A stretch of DNA of 64,000 nt, from assembly GCF_947499295.1 (NCBI RefSeq), contig NZ_CANMNP010000008.1, positions 186,001-250,000 of the forward strand, written 5' to 3'. This document shows, piece by piece, positions 9,195-17,350 of the stretch. The stretch comes from an uncultured Roseibium sp. (GTDB lineage Bacteria; Pseudomonadota; Alphaproteobacteria; Rhizobiales; Stappiaceae). The translations under genes and the position numbers were made by a program. Every line of letters starts with the position of its first letter. The first letter of the stretch is position 1. The notes under the pieces are model-generated. The model did not search any database, was not told the origin of the DNA, and saw only the letters and a list, made by a program, of their open reading frames with translations.

Positions 9195-10028
9195 ATGCAG
9201 GAATTTTGGAAACATCCCGCACTGTCCTATCTGCAAACCTCGTTCTTTCAACACCACTCGAATATGTACCCCGCAGATTATGGCAGTCATTACAAATCTT
9301 TGCCTGTCCCCGTCGGCAACTCGGTTATTCGGGTGGCGGTGAATGGATACCGATCCAACTACACGAGTGCACGCAAAGCCGAATGCAACGCGCTTCTCAG
9401 GGTTGTCCGAAAATTCTGCGACCAGCCAGGAAGCGACTATCAACAAGCAGGAGAATGGACCCGCACCTGTCAGGCCCGCGTCGTCTCCTGTTTTGCTGGC
9501 CAAGGCATGCCGGAGGAAATTTCCCTGCTGTGTTGCCTCGCTGTCGAAAGCAAATACAAAACTATTGGCGAGTTGCCGCAATGGGCCTGGGCAAATTTCG
9601 GCATGGACTGCGTTGGCTTCGTCAGTAGCTATCTGATCGCTCTCGGCCAATTTCAAAAGATGGTGACATATATTCCGAAGTACAAATTCATTGCCGATGT
9701 TGCCAGATCCGTCGATGATATCAAATATGACAACGCCATCCTTTGGGCCGATGTTGAAGGCGGTAATGCGAAGGTTCGTCGAAATCCCGGGAACAAGTCA
9801 CACATCGCTATCGTGGAGTGCTGGGAACAATACGGCAGCACCCTCTACGTGGCGCAATCGGCCAGTTCAAAGAAGGGTGTCGACTTTGACCGGGTTTATG
9901 AAATTGTGCAGGAGCCCAAGTCCAGCCAACGGGATCGCGCCTACTGGAAAATCCGCCCGAAGGGATCCTATACGACCAGCAAGGTTGTGATTACCAAATC
10001 CATTCCGATTTTTGCAGGCTCAAACTGA
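9195..10028 (+). CDS. NlpC/P60-like cysteine hydrolase candidate
   Basis: 277 residues from ATG 9195 (AAGG nine bases upstream); a GTG at 9153 would add 14. The C-terminal half has the NlpC/P60 order of motifs: GMDCVGFVSSYL (catalytic cysteine), DNAILW (matching PGDLVFF), SHIAIVECW (catalytic histidine, matching HVGIYIG) and LYVAQSAS-KKGV, where the usual third histidine seems to be glutamine. The first 130 residues match nothing I know. There is no signal peptide, which is unusual for a peptidoglycan hydrolase, so a cytoplasmic or specialised secreted role is possible. It follows the CRP-type box and converges with the next gene. The family call is by eye. Confidence 0.6.
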   Translation: MQEFWKHPALSYLQTSFFQHHSNMYPADYGSHYKSLPVPVGNSVIRVAVNGYRSNYTSARKAECNALLRVVRKFCDQPGSDYQQAGEWTRTCQARVVSCFAGQGMPEEISLLCCLAVESKYKTIGELPQWAWANFGMDCVGFVSSYLIALGQFQKMVTYIPKYKFIADVARSVDDIKYDNAILWADVEGGNAKVRRNPGNKSHIAIVECWEQYGSTLYVAQSASSKKGVDFDRVYEIVQEPKSSQRDRAYWKIRPKGSYTTSKVVITKSIPIFAGSN

Positions 10029-10044
10029 CTGAATACGCCGAGAA

Positions 10045-11205
10045 CTACTCTCGCCAGTCCCATTTGCCTTTCGGATCGGATTTGTCGATCGCCAGACCGG
10101 CGATTTCACCGTGCGTGTCCGTTGAGACCTTAACGTATTCCTTGGACTGCCAGACCGGATAGCCGCCCTTGATGATATCAATGCCGATCTTGATCGTCTT
10201 GTAATCGAGATCCCGCTTGGCGACCGCGCCACCAATGGCATAGCCCTGCTCGTAAACACCTGCTGTTTGAGAGTTTGTCAAAACAAGGCCGAACCCGATT
10301 GTCCGGCTTTTGCGGCTGGGGATCATGGCAGCTGTCGTTCTGGCAGACGCTTTCATTCGTCCCAGTTGCACTGTCGCTGGCAAGAGCTCTCCCGTCCGGT
10401 CTTTCTTGGTAAGATTCCGCGGATCTTTCGGGTCTGACCCGGTGAATTTGACTTCTTCCTGCTTGAAACGGATCCGAGGATCATATCCCCATTCATCTAT
10501 ACGTATGGCCACGTTGAAGTCGGTGCCGTCCGGTTCTGGAATGCCTTCAATCTGCAGAATGAGTTCATTGCCCGAGGATGGCGTCAGGCGCCATTTCGGT
10601 TTTGCGTAATACCAGGCGTTTTGCGTTCCAAACGGGATCAGCTTTGTCTTTTCGTACCAAAACCCGACACCTGCTCCAAGACTCGGAAGGCACGGAAAAA
10701 TGTAGTACTTTTGAGGATCGCGACTTTTCAGATAGTCCTTGTCGAGTAGGTTTTCCGACTCGCCAACAAGGATGTTGAACGCGGTCTTGAATTCGTTCGA
10801 ACCCGCTATTTGCTCAATGTTTTCCTGGTTCTTTAAATATGCACTTATGATGGGCCTGAGCTTTGGCATCAAAGTGGTCAGGCCAGCTGCCATTTCAACT
10901 TTCTTCTTTGAAATCCACTCCGTGCCTAGCGACGCTTGCCAGTCATAACCGCCATCGCTGAGGCTGAGTGACTTGAAGTGTTCGAAGTCTCGAACACCGC
11001 GCACAAACACAAGCGAGGGAGCTTCCAGATGCGCTTGAGCCATTGCTCCCACTCTTGCGCCGACTATCAGTGCATCCAGCCGGTCCCGTTTTCCTGAAAG
11101 GCTCCACAGGGCACATGCTGTCCCCGATCCACCGAGGATAAATGAAGCGTTTGCGCCGCCGACCGTAAATCCGGCCCAAACATCCGCGAATGTGTCTTTG
11201 CTCAC
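10045..11205 (-). CDS. unrecognised 386-residue protein, convergent with the NlpC/P60-like gene
   Basis: I do not recognise this family. The GTG at 11205 has GAGG seven bases upstream. The N-terminus holds a glycine-rich, moderately hydrophobic stretch (GFTVGGANASFILGGSGTAC, about residues 12-31), not a standard signal peptide. The middle has a charged helical part with YLKNQENIEQI; the C-terminal half is rich in short beta-like segments and aromatic residues and contains RIDEWGYDPRIRF. The protein ends in KWDWRE. It is separated by 16 bases from the stop of the convergent gene, so the two form a compact accessory pair rather than an operon. Coding quality looks real; function is unknown. Confidence 0.7.
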   Translation of the reverse strand: MSKDTFADVWAGFTVGGANASFILGGSGTACALWSLSGKRDRLDALIVGARVGAMAQAHLEAPSLVFVRGVRDFEHFKSLSLSDGGYDWQASLGTEWISKKKVEMAAGLTTLMPKLRPIISAYLKNQENIEQIAGSNEFKTAFNILVGESENLLDKDYLKSRDPQKYYIFPCLPSLGAGVGFWYEKTKLIPFGTQNAWYYAKPKWRLTPSSGNELILQIEGIPEPDGTDFNVAIRIDEWGYDPRIRFKQEEVKFTGSDPKDPRNLTKKDRTGELLPATVQLGRMKASARTTAAMIPSRKSRTIGFGLVLTNSQTAGVYEQGYAIGGAVAKRDLDYKTIKIGIDIIKGGYPVWQSKEYVKVSTDTHGEIAGLAIDKSDPKGKWDWRE

Positions 11206-11614
11206 CGAAAAACCTCAAACAAATAGTCACCAAATCTGCCGTAAAATTCCGGCATGCTCCTTACAAGAAAAAGTAGAGAAAAAATCCCCTTAAACCCTGT
11301 GTGCGGAGTTAAATCAGAAGCAGTGACCTTTCAAAAAGATACAACTGTTGATTATCAGACTTTAATACTGAAAAAGGATCAGAATTCACGCCGATATACA
11401 AGCTCTAAGACGCCGGAAAAAAACGAAATGTATTAGTAAATCTTGCAGCGTTGAACAATAATTCGTGAATACAAGCAGATTGCTCTAAGCGATTCTCAAG
11501 CTGCGCAAAGGCGTGCTTCGTTCATTTTCCGATTGCGCGCTGAAGACGGCTAATTCGAATTGAAATCCGGACCTCCGGACAAGACGAATGGCAGCTGGAG
11601 AAGGTCCGCATACC
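11206..11614. other. AT-rich intergenic region (409 bases)
   Basis: No convincing gene. The stretch is visibly richer in A and T than the flanks, especially 11270-11450. It must hold the promoter of the leftward 386-residue gene. A 60-codon open frame at 11254-11436 lacks a ribosome site and family features. Confidence 0.5.
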
Positions 11615-12223
11615 TCAGAATTGCGTCCGGGCCTTCAGCGCCTGCGTGAGTGTGCCCTCATCGAGGTAGTCGAGTTCACCACCAACCGGCACTCCATGTG
11701 CCAGCCGGGTGACATTGACCTCAAGATGCGAAAGCTGATCCATGATGTAGTGGGCTGTCGTCTGGCCCTCTACCGTTGCGTTGATCGCAAGGATGATCTC
11801 GTCCAAAGGCTCGTTTGCGCAGCGGTCTATCAGGGTCGCCAGGTTGAGATCGTCCGGACCGACCCCGTCAAGTGGAGAGAGAGTACCGCCAAGTACATGG
11901 TAGCGGGCATTGACAGCTCCGGCGCGTTCCAGGGCCCAGAGATCAGCAACATCTTCCACAACGACCAGAACCGACTGATCGCGTTTGGTATCAGCACAGA
12001 TGGTGCAAGGGTCCGACGTGTCGACCGTTCCGCAGGTGCTGCAGATGCCAATTTCGCTGACCGCGACGCCCATGGCCTCCGCCAGCGGGACCAATAACTG
12101 ATCCTTTTTCTTGATGAGATGAAGTGCTGCGCGGCGCGCAGAGCGCGGTCCGAGGCCCGGCAACTTTGCAAGCAGCTGGATCAACCGCTCGATTTCCGGC
12201 CCCGCAACACTTTTCTGCGCCAT
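11615..12223 (-). CDS. recR: recombination mediator protein RecR
   Basis: 202 residues, normal length. RecR works with RecO and RecF to load RecA on gapped DNA. The N-terminal helix-hairpin-helix ([11 protein letters not shown]), the zinc finger with C61, C64, C73 and C76, and the Toprim domain ([17 protein letters not shown]) are all visible, ending in a [15 protein letters not shown]alker-B-like segment. It lies 19 bases downstream of ybaB in the conserved dnaX-ybaB-recR order. Confidence 0.97.
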   Translation of the reverse strand: MAQKSVAGPEIERLIQLLAKLPGLGPRSARRAALHLIKKKDQLLVPLAEAMGVAVSEIGICSTCGTVDTSDPCTICADTKRDQSVLVVVEDVADLWALERAGAVNARYHVLGGTLSPLDGVGPDDLNLATLIDRCANEPLDEIILAINATVEGQTTAHYIMDQLSHLEVNVTRLAHGVPVGGELDYLDEGTLTQALKARTQF

Positions 12224-12242
12224 TTGCTGCCTGCCCCGTCTC

Positions 12243-12563
12243 TTAAAACGGCAGCTTCATATCGGCGGGCAGACCCAATCCACCCATGAGCTCCTGGGTC
12301 TTTTCCTGGATCAGGATCTCGACTTTGGCCTTGGCTTCCGTGTGAGCTGCCATGATCAGGTCTTCCAGAATTTCAGCTTCTTCTTCCTTCAGCATCGAAG
12401 GGTCAATTTTCAGGCTTTTGAGCTCACCTTTTCCGTTGAGCGTCACAGTGACAAGGCCGCCGCCGGATGAAGCAACCGCCTCTATGTCGACGATCTGCTC
12501 TTGCAGAGAACCCATCTGCTCCTGCATCTGCTTGGCCTGTTTCATCATCTTGAGGAAGTCCAC
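12243..12563 (-). CDS. ybaB: YbaB/EbfC nucleoid-associated protein
   Basis: 106-residue DNA-binding dimer of the YbaB/EbfC family. The N-terminal amphipathic helix ([18 protein letters not shown]) and the central [21 protein letters not shown] sheet region are characteristic. It probably coats the nucleoid; in this position it is linked with dnaX and recR in most bacteria. A 193-base gap separates it from the small membrane protein gene upstream. Confidence 0.95.
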   Translation of the reverse strand: MDFLKMMKQAKQMQEQMGSLQEQIVDIEAVASSGGGLVTVTLNGKGELKSLKIDPSMLKEEEAEILEDLIMAAHTEAKAKVEILIQEKTQELMGGLGLPADMKLPF

Positions 12564-12756
12564 GGGGTCTCTCCTTGAATATGCATGTGTGCCGAACCGG
12601 CGAGCTTCGTTTGATGATAGCGTTTAGAAGAACGTTCAGCGAATTACCAGCCCCAACTCACTGCCCGAGCATCGATCGGATGTGGGGTGGCATCAAGTCC
12701 GAGAGGTGCTCTCCGATACTATTCAATGCCTGTTTCCGGGCGACCTAAAACAGCTT

Positions 12757-13005
12757 CTACGCCTCCTTGAAACAAAGATAGAAGATCCTCGCGATGAGAT
12801 AGAGCGCAACGAAGAAGAAGACACCGATAATGGCCAGCACAACAAGGAACTTGGTGAAGTCATCAATTCCGCTTCTGGAAATAACAAACATGGACAGGAA
12901 CGTGACGAACCCCGTCACGAAGAAGAAGATGAAATTCCATTTGATCTTGTGATCTCTCGCCATCTTGGCCACCAGATCACCGGAGCCGTCAATCGTCTTC
13001 GTCAT
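12757..13005 (-). CDS. small two-helix membrane protein overlapping the end of dnaX
   Basis: 82 residues from ATG 13005, which has GAGG nine bases upstream; a TTG at 13011 would add two residues. Two hydrophobic helices (about residues 24-43 and 53-76) follow a basic cytosolic-looking start (KMARDHKIKWN). The first 17 bases overlap the dnaX 3' end in another frame, suggesting translational coupling. I do not know the family. The clean charge pattern and helices argue for a real gene, but it is short. Confidence 0.6.
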   Translation of the reverse strand: MTKTIDGSGDLVAKMARDHKIKWNFIFFFVTGFVTFLSMFVISRSGIDDFTKFLVVLAIIGVFFFVALYLIARIFYLCFKEA

Positions 13006-14947
13006 CGCCAAGCGCCTCGCCTAAAAGGGGGTCTGAAACCATCGGATCGGCCAGAGCAGCTTCATCCTCTTCCGATACCTGCACCTTCACGTCGACAACC
13101 TTCGCCCCAGGGAATGCTGAAAGCAGAGCAGCGACCGTCGGATGGGACTTGGCGTCCGACAGCAGTTGTTGCTGGTTGGCTTCCTGCTCTTCATGAATGG
13201 TTGGACGGCCCTGATTGCGCGAGACAACCACGAACCATCTCTGGCCTGTCCATTCCAGCAGCTTTCGGCCGAATTCGCCCGCGATATCGGCAGGCGCATC
13301 TTCCGTTGGCTGAATTTCGATCTTGCCCGGTTCGAACTTGACAAGCCGCATCTGCCGCTGGATGGCGACCTTCATCGGGATATCGCGCTTTTCTGAAGCC
13401 AGAGCGACACAGTCATGCAGGTTTTTCAGACTGTAGGTCGGTTCGGCCGAAACCTTTGGTTCGGGTGTGGCCATTGGCTGCACTTCAGCTTTCGGCAAAC
13501 CGCCTTCGATTGCTGCTAGTTGAGGCCGGCCCAAGATTTGTGCCGGCCTTGCCTGCATGGAGGGCCCACCGCCGGCAGGTCCTGAACCATGTGAAGCTCC
13601 AACGGCCATCGCCGTTCCACTGCCGCCACCTGGGCCAGCGCCGCCACCTGGGCCACCGCCGCCACTCGACGGGGCGCTGCTGGGAGCGCTTGCACCTGCG
13701 AACGGGTTATTGCCATTCTTGATCTGTGCCATCAGGTCGCCAGGGTCCGGCAGGTCGACAGCATAGGCCAATCGTACCAGCACCATATCCGCGGCAGCGA
13801 GCGGTTTCGATGCCGCCTGCACCTCTTGCACGCCTTTCAGCAGGATCTGCCACGCCCGGGACAACAGGCGCACGGAAATTTTTTCAGCGAACTCACGGCC
13901 GCGCCCACGCTCTGCTTCGGTTACCGAAGCTTCGTCGGCAGCCTTTGGCGCCACCTTCATGCGCGTCACCAGATGGGTGAAATCCGCGAGATCCGTAAGC
14001 ACGATGGCCGGATCCGCTCCGACATCATACTGCGCTTGAAGTTCTGCAAGCGCGCTTTCAATGTCGCCGCTCATCAGGTGCCCGAAGAGGTCAATAACCC
14101 TTGCCCTATCCGCCAGACCGAGCATCTCACGCAGGTCACCAGCTTCGATCGCACCGCCACCATGAGCCATCGCCTGATCCAGCAGAGACAGTGAATCGCG
14201 CGCAGAGCCTTCACCTGCCCGGGCAATCAGCATCAAGGCCTCATCCGAAATCTGAATGCCTTCCGCATCAGAAATCCGCTTCAGAAGGCCGATCAGTTTC
14301 GACTGATCTATCCGACGCAAATCAAAGCGCTGACATCGGGAGAGAACGGTGATTGGAACTTTGCGAATTTCGGTGGTCGCGAAAATGAACTTCACATGTT
14401 CCGGCGGTTCTTCGAGGGTCTTGAGCAGACCGTTGAAAGCCGCATTGGACAGCATGTGGACTTCGTCGATGATATAGACTTTGTAACGCGCTGTGGCCGG
14501 ACGATATCGGGAGGCGTCAATGATCTCGCGAATGTCGTTGATACCGGTATGGGACGCGGCGTCCATCTCGATCACATCGACATGGCGTCCTTCCATGATC
14601 GCCTTGCAATGGGTGCCTTCCTGATCGAGCTTTACCGTTGGCCGATCGGCGACGCCGGGCACTTCGTAATTCAGCCCTCGTGCGAGAATACGCGCTGTTG
14701 TCGTTTTTCCGACACCGCGCACACCTGTCAGCATCCAGGCTTGGGCAATCCGGCCTGTGTCAAACGCGTTTTCAAGCGTTTGAACCATTGGTTCCTGACC
14801 AACCAGATCCTCAAAGGTCTTGGGTCGATACTTTCGTGCGAGCACACGGTAAGCGCCATCCTGCGCGGCGGGTTGCGCCACACTGCTATCGCTGATCAGA
14901 CCGGGAGCTTCACCGGCCGCCTCTTCCGGAAAACCTGTTTCATCCAT
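12989..14947 (-). CDS. dnaX: DNA polymerase III tau subunit
   Basis: 652 residues from ATG 14947. Clamp-loader AAA+ ATPase that links the polymerase cores and the helicase. Visible are YRPKTFEDLVGQE, Walker A GVRGVGKTTTA, IDEVHMLS, the SRC sensor motif (LSRCQRFDLR), and a Gly/Pro/Ser-rich linker before the C-terminal tau domain. The zinc-ribbon region keeps only one cysteine (GTHCKAIMEG), three of the four seen in E. coli being absent; I believe this is common in alphaproteobacteria. No A-rich slippery heptamer for a gamma product was seen. An alternative GTG start is at 14956. Confidence 0.96.
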   Translation of the reverse strand: MDETGFPEEAAGEAPGLISDSSVAQPAAQDGAYRVLARKYRPKTFEDLVGQEPMVQTLENAFDTGRIAQAWMLTGVRGVGKTTTARILARGLNYEVPGVADRPTVKLDQEGTHCKAIMEGRHVDVIEMDAASHTGINDIREIIDASRYRPATARYKVYIIDEVHMLSNAAFNGLLKTLEEPPEHVKFIFATTEIRKVPITVLSRCQRFDLRRIDQSKLIGLLKRISDAEGIQISDEALMLIARAGEGSARDSLSLLDQAMAHGGGAIEAGDLREMLGLADRARVIDLFGHLMSGDIESALAELQAQYDVGADPAIVLTDLADFTHLVTRMKVAPKAADEASVTEAERGRGREFAEKISVRLLSRAWQILLKGVQEVQAASKPLAAADMVLVRLAYAVDLPDPGDLMAQIKNGNNPFAGASAPSSAPSSGGGGPGGGAGPGGGSGTAMAVGASHGSGPAGGGPSMQARPAQILGRPQLAAIEGGLPKAEVQPMATPEPKVSAEPTYSLKNLHDCVALASEKRDIPMKVAIQRQMRLVKFEPGKIEIQPTEDAPADIAGEFGRKLLEWTGQRWFVVVSRNQGRPTIHEEQEANQQQLLSDAKSHPTVAALLSAFPGAKVVDVKVQVSEEDEAALADPMVSDPLLGEALGDDEDD

Positions 14948-15048
14948 GAGCCGCACAATAGCGGTTTTTTCGCAAAGATGGACGGCTTATTGAAAAGATT
15001 TCTGTGTGTGAAGGTCGCACCTTGCAGTGAGCCGACCCAATGGTGAGC

Positions 15049-15444
15049 TCAAGCATTGCAACGGTCTGGCATCAAGAAAACCGTCCTGGCGTTCTTGCTG
15101 TTCAAACGGTCTGGCGAGTACCAGTTTCCCATCAAGGACCTGGACATCAGGTCGGTGTTTTTCTCCATGAATTCGCCGAAGGTTTGGTGGGGAGTCGATG
15201 CCATTCGCTCCGACAAAAGGCTCAAGAAAGCCAGGGTGACAGTCAGATTGAACTTGTCTGGCGCACCTGCTTTGCTGGCAATGCCTCGCAATGCCCTGGA
15301 ATACGTGCGCGCCGCGTCCAGAAAATCGTATCTCTGCAACATCTGACAGGCAACGCCAATATGGTCGAGATGGCTGAAGCCACTCGCATCTAGTGTTTCC
15401 GCCTCAAAACGATCGGCCAAGATGCGATAGTCCCTATCTGTCAT
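15049..15444 (-). CDS. conserved hypothetical protein, second gene of the ribbon-helix-helix operon
   Basis: 131 residues from the ATG at 15444, 11 bases inside the end of the upstream gene, so coupled translation is likely. It is mostly helical. Features are FSHLDHIGVACQML with two histidines, an arginine-rich helix (YSRALRGI), and a KFNLTVTLAFLSLL segment; this H..H..A...L / K.N.T.T pattern recurs in a family of small uncharacterised proteins. No membrane segment or signal. Function unknown; its partner suggests either a toxin-antitoxin-like or a small regulatory pair. Confidence 0.7.
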   Translation of the reverse strand: MTDRDYRILADRFEAETLDASGFSHLDHIGVACQMLQRYDFLDAARTYSRALRGIASKAGAPDKFNLTVTLAFLSLLSERMASTPHQTFGEFMEKNTDLMSRSLMGNWYSPDRLNSKNARTVFLMPDRCNA

Positions 15445-15694
15445 CGCGCGACTCTTCCTTGAGTTTATGGCTGTCCTCTGCCGAAAGTGCCAGATCGTAG
15501 ACGCTTTTGAGCTGTTGGATCTTGCCGATTGTTTCTTTCGAAAAGGGCGGTTTGTTTTCAAAGCAATGGAGCGCCATGCCTTCGATCAAATCGCCCAAAG
15601 AAATGTCCAGATGCCCCGCAAGGCCTTTGAGAACCTTGAGAAGCCTCTTCTCCAGACGCACACCGGTCTGAACGCGTTCAATCTTTTTGCTCAT
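15434..15694 (-). CDS. ribbon-helix-helix-like small DNA-binding protein
   Basis: 86 residues. The first 45 fit a ribbon-helix-helix fold: a basic strand (ERVQTGVRLEKRLL) followed by two helices (LLKVLKGLAGHLD, ISLGDLIEGMALHCF). The rest is a charged helical tail. Such proteins bind short repeated operators as dimers, commonly in front of their own gene, and direct repeats are present there. There is no ribosome site in front of the ATG, and a -35/-10 pair just upstream could give a nearly leaderless mRNA. The next gene overlaps its end by 11 bases. Confidence 0.7.
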   Translation of the reverse strand: MSKKIERVQTGVRLEKRLLKVLKGLAGHLDISLGDLIEGMALHCFENKPPFSKETIGKIQQLKSVYDLALSAEDSHKLKEESRDDR

Positions 15695-15702
15695 TTGTTA
15701 TT

Positions 15703-15729
15703 TTGGTACATTGGTACCATATTTGTCAA
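15703..15729 (-). promoter_or_regulatory. direct-repeat operator and promoter of the ribbon-helix-helix operon
   Basis: On the + strand TTGGTAC occurs twice, at 15703-15709 and 15711-15717, with 8-base periodicity, 9 bases before the start codon. On the coding strand TTGACA (15724-15729) lies just upstream, so the repeats sit in the spacer and -10 region. This is an arrangement suited to autorepression. Confidence 0.5.
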
Positions 15730-15794
15730 TACACTTCGCGCGCTTCTGGAGCGTGAGCTTGCAGGAAAGATTGAGAGATCGAGGAACACCAGCC

Positions 15795-15825
15795 ACAAAA
15801 AAACACCGCTCCAAAGGGCGGTGTT
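15795..15825 (-). terminator. terminator after the SRP RNA gene
   Basis: On the minus strand AACACCGC-CCTTTGGA-GCGGTGTT forms a perfect 8-base stem followed by a T run. It lies about 30 bases beyond the 3' end of ffs. Confidence 0.85.
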
Positions 15826-15853
15826 ACCTGCAGCCATCTTGTGGCTGAAATGG

Positions 15854-15953
15854 GTGGGAGGCTGGCACGGCGACCCGTGCCGAGGCTCGTTAGGGCTGCT
15901 TCCTTCCGGATCTGACCCGGTTGGCGAGTGGCTCGTCCACCACCAACCTCCCG
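15854..15953 (-). ncRNA. ffs: signal recognition particle RNA (4.5S, small bacterial type)
   Basis: Minus-strand RNA of about 100 bases that pairs with Ffh for co-translational targeting. The invariant tip GTCAGATCCGGAAGGAAGCAGCC is present in two parts: CAGATCCGGAAG then GAAGCAGCC. The ends GGGAGGTTGG and CCAGCCTCCC pair with one wobble to close the hairpin. It is followed by a terminator and lies near dnaX, a neighbourhood shared with other alphaproteobacteria. Exact ends are estimated from the closing stem. Confidence 0.93.
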
Positions 15954-16037
15954 AGCGCCTTATATCAGATGCCCCCAGGGGTTTGGCAAGGGCTGGAAAG
16001 ATGTTTTTTCAACAACGCAATTCATGGAAACCACGGA

Positions 16038-16670
16038 TTAGGGACGCAGTGTCGCCAGCTTCAGACCGAATCCCATGAACACCAAACCGGTCACGCCCTT
16101 GAGCCACCGCTGAAATGAGGGATTGCCAGCCGCCCGGCTCACTTTCGCAAGCAGCATGATCATGGCCCCGAACCAGACAGCGTTGATCAGGGAATGCGTC
16201 GCGACAAGCATCATGGACGCAGCTATCGCACCCTCCCCAGCTGGAATGAACTGTGGAAAGGCCGCCAGATAAAACATCGAAACCTTGGGGTTGAGGGCGT
16301 TCGTTAGGAAACCTTCACCAAAGGCCCGAACCAGCGTTCGTTTGCTGCCTGCCGGTTGAACCTTCGATGCGATCACCTTCCGGGAAAGCGCATCGCGCAA
16401 TGCTTTCAGACCAATCCAGAAGAGGTAGGCAGCACCAACCATCTTAACAACAAAAAAGGCTTCGGCTGAGTGCACCAGGATAACGGAGATCCCCAGGATC
16501 GAGAGGGATCCATGCAAGAAAAACGCAGACACGAAACCGCCGACATTCGAAAAGGCGGCCGCACGACCTGATGTCGGAACCGTCTTGGCAATCAGCACAC
16601 CATTTGGGCCCGGCGACATGACCAGCAATGCGGCAACAAGCGTAAAACTTAAAAGTGTTTCCAATGACAT
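16038..16670 (-). CDS. LysE/RhtB-family amino-acid exporter
   Basis: 210 residues with six predicted membrane helices. The N-terminal MSPGPNG motif is the LysE/RhtB signature, followed by GG...A.F.HG, and NPKVSMFYLAAFPQFI matches the conserved NPK...FF..FP.F segment. Such proteins export lysine, homoserine, threonine or related compounds; the substrate cannot be told from sequence. The ATG at 16670 gives the usual N-terminus; longer in-frame reading to 16739 adds 23 unlikely residues. Divergent from the HIT gene, sharing about 160 bases of upstream DNA. Confidence 0.9.
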   Translation of the reverse strand: MSLETLLSFTLVAALLVMSPGPNGVLIAKTVPTSGRAAAFSNVGGFVSAFFLHGSLSILGISVILVHSAEAFFVVKMVGAAYLFWIGLKALRDALSRKVIASKVQPAGSKRTLVRAFGEGFLTNALNPKVSMFYLAAFPQFIPAGEGAIAASMMLVATHSLINAVWFGAMIMLLAKVSRAAGNPSFQRWLKGVTGLVFMGFGLKLATLRP

Positions 16671-16829
16671 GACAAAGGCCCAGTGACTGATGACAAGGTC
16701 TTTCAGGCTGAGAATGCGGAAGACCGGTTCACATGGCATTCAATCTAGCTCTATGGTGTTGAATTGCAATCCGGGACATCGCCACCTGCGGATTGCGCAA
16801 CCCCGCTTCAGTGTTCACGGAACAAGATC

Positions 16830-17249
16830 ATGTCCTCTTTTGCCATCAATCCCCGCCTGGAAGGCGACAGCTATTTCGTTGAAGATTTGCCGCTGTCCCA
16901 GCTTCGACTGATGAAAGACGCAAATTATCCCTGGCTTATGCTGGTTCCCCGCGGTGCCGATCTTGTTGAACTGATTGACCTGTCCGCTGAGGACCAGCAA
17001 CAGCTGATGCGCGAAATCGCAATGACCAGCATGGCCCTGAGGGTGGCAACAGACTGCGAGAAGCTCAATGTCGGTGCGCTTGGCAACCAGGTATCGCAAT
17101 TGCATATTCACGTGATTGCCCGATTTAGAGCAGATCCGGCCTGGCCAGGGCCCGTCTGGGGTGCTGTGTCTTCAATCGCTTATGAGCCTGAGAAGGCGGA
17201 CAGCCTGATTGCGGACCTCCGTCGCGCGCTGGCCGATGCCACGGCTTGA
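16830..17249 (+). CDS. HIT-family (histidine triad) protein
   Basis: 139 residues. The histidine-triad motif is QLHIHVIARF, lacking the third histidine (R in its place), while W.LVPR and LNVGALGN upstream match the fold. HIT proteins bind nucleotides and hydrolyse nucleoside phosphoramidates or dinucleotides; the altered third position is common in one small proteobacterial subgroup. The ATG at 16830 is preceded by GGAAC. It heads a rightward run with nudC and the histidine phosphatase. Confidence 0.85.
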   Translation: MSSFAINPRLEGDSYFVEDLPLSQLRLMKDANYPWLMLVPRGADLVELIDLSAEDQQQLMREIAMTSMALRVATDCEKLNVGALGNQVSQLHIHVIARFRADPAWPGPVWGAVSSIAYEPEKADSLIADLRRALADATA

Positions 17250-17350
17250 ATTGAACAAGCCACGAACAGGGCTAGCGCTGGACAGCACCCAACCACCGAC
17301 TTAGTGTCAGGCATCGATCATCCTGCCTTCACCTTTTCAAGGAATACTAG

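Noticed and set aside
11254-11436. 60-codon open frame in AT-rich DNA
   Set aside because: No ribosome site, no family features, and a composition expected by chance in the AT-rich spacer.
12989-14947. Programmed frameshift in dnaX for a gamma subunit
   Set aside because: No A-AAA-AAG-type slippery site with stem was seen in the expected area; the linker is Gly/Pro-coded.
14951-14970. CCGC-acaata-GCGG followed by TTTTTT on the + strand at the dnaX start
   Set aside because: Only 4 stem pairs and no + strand gene ends here, so a terminator is not supported.
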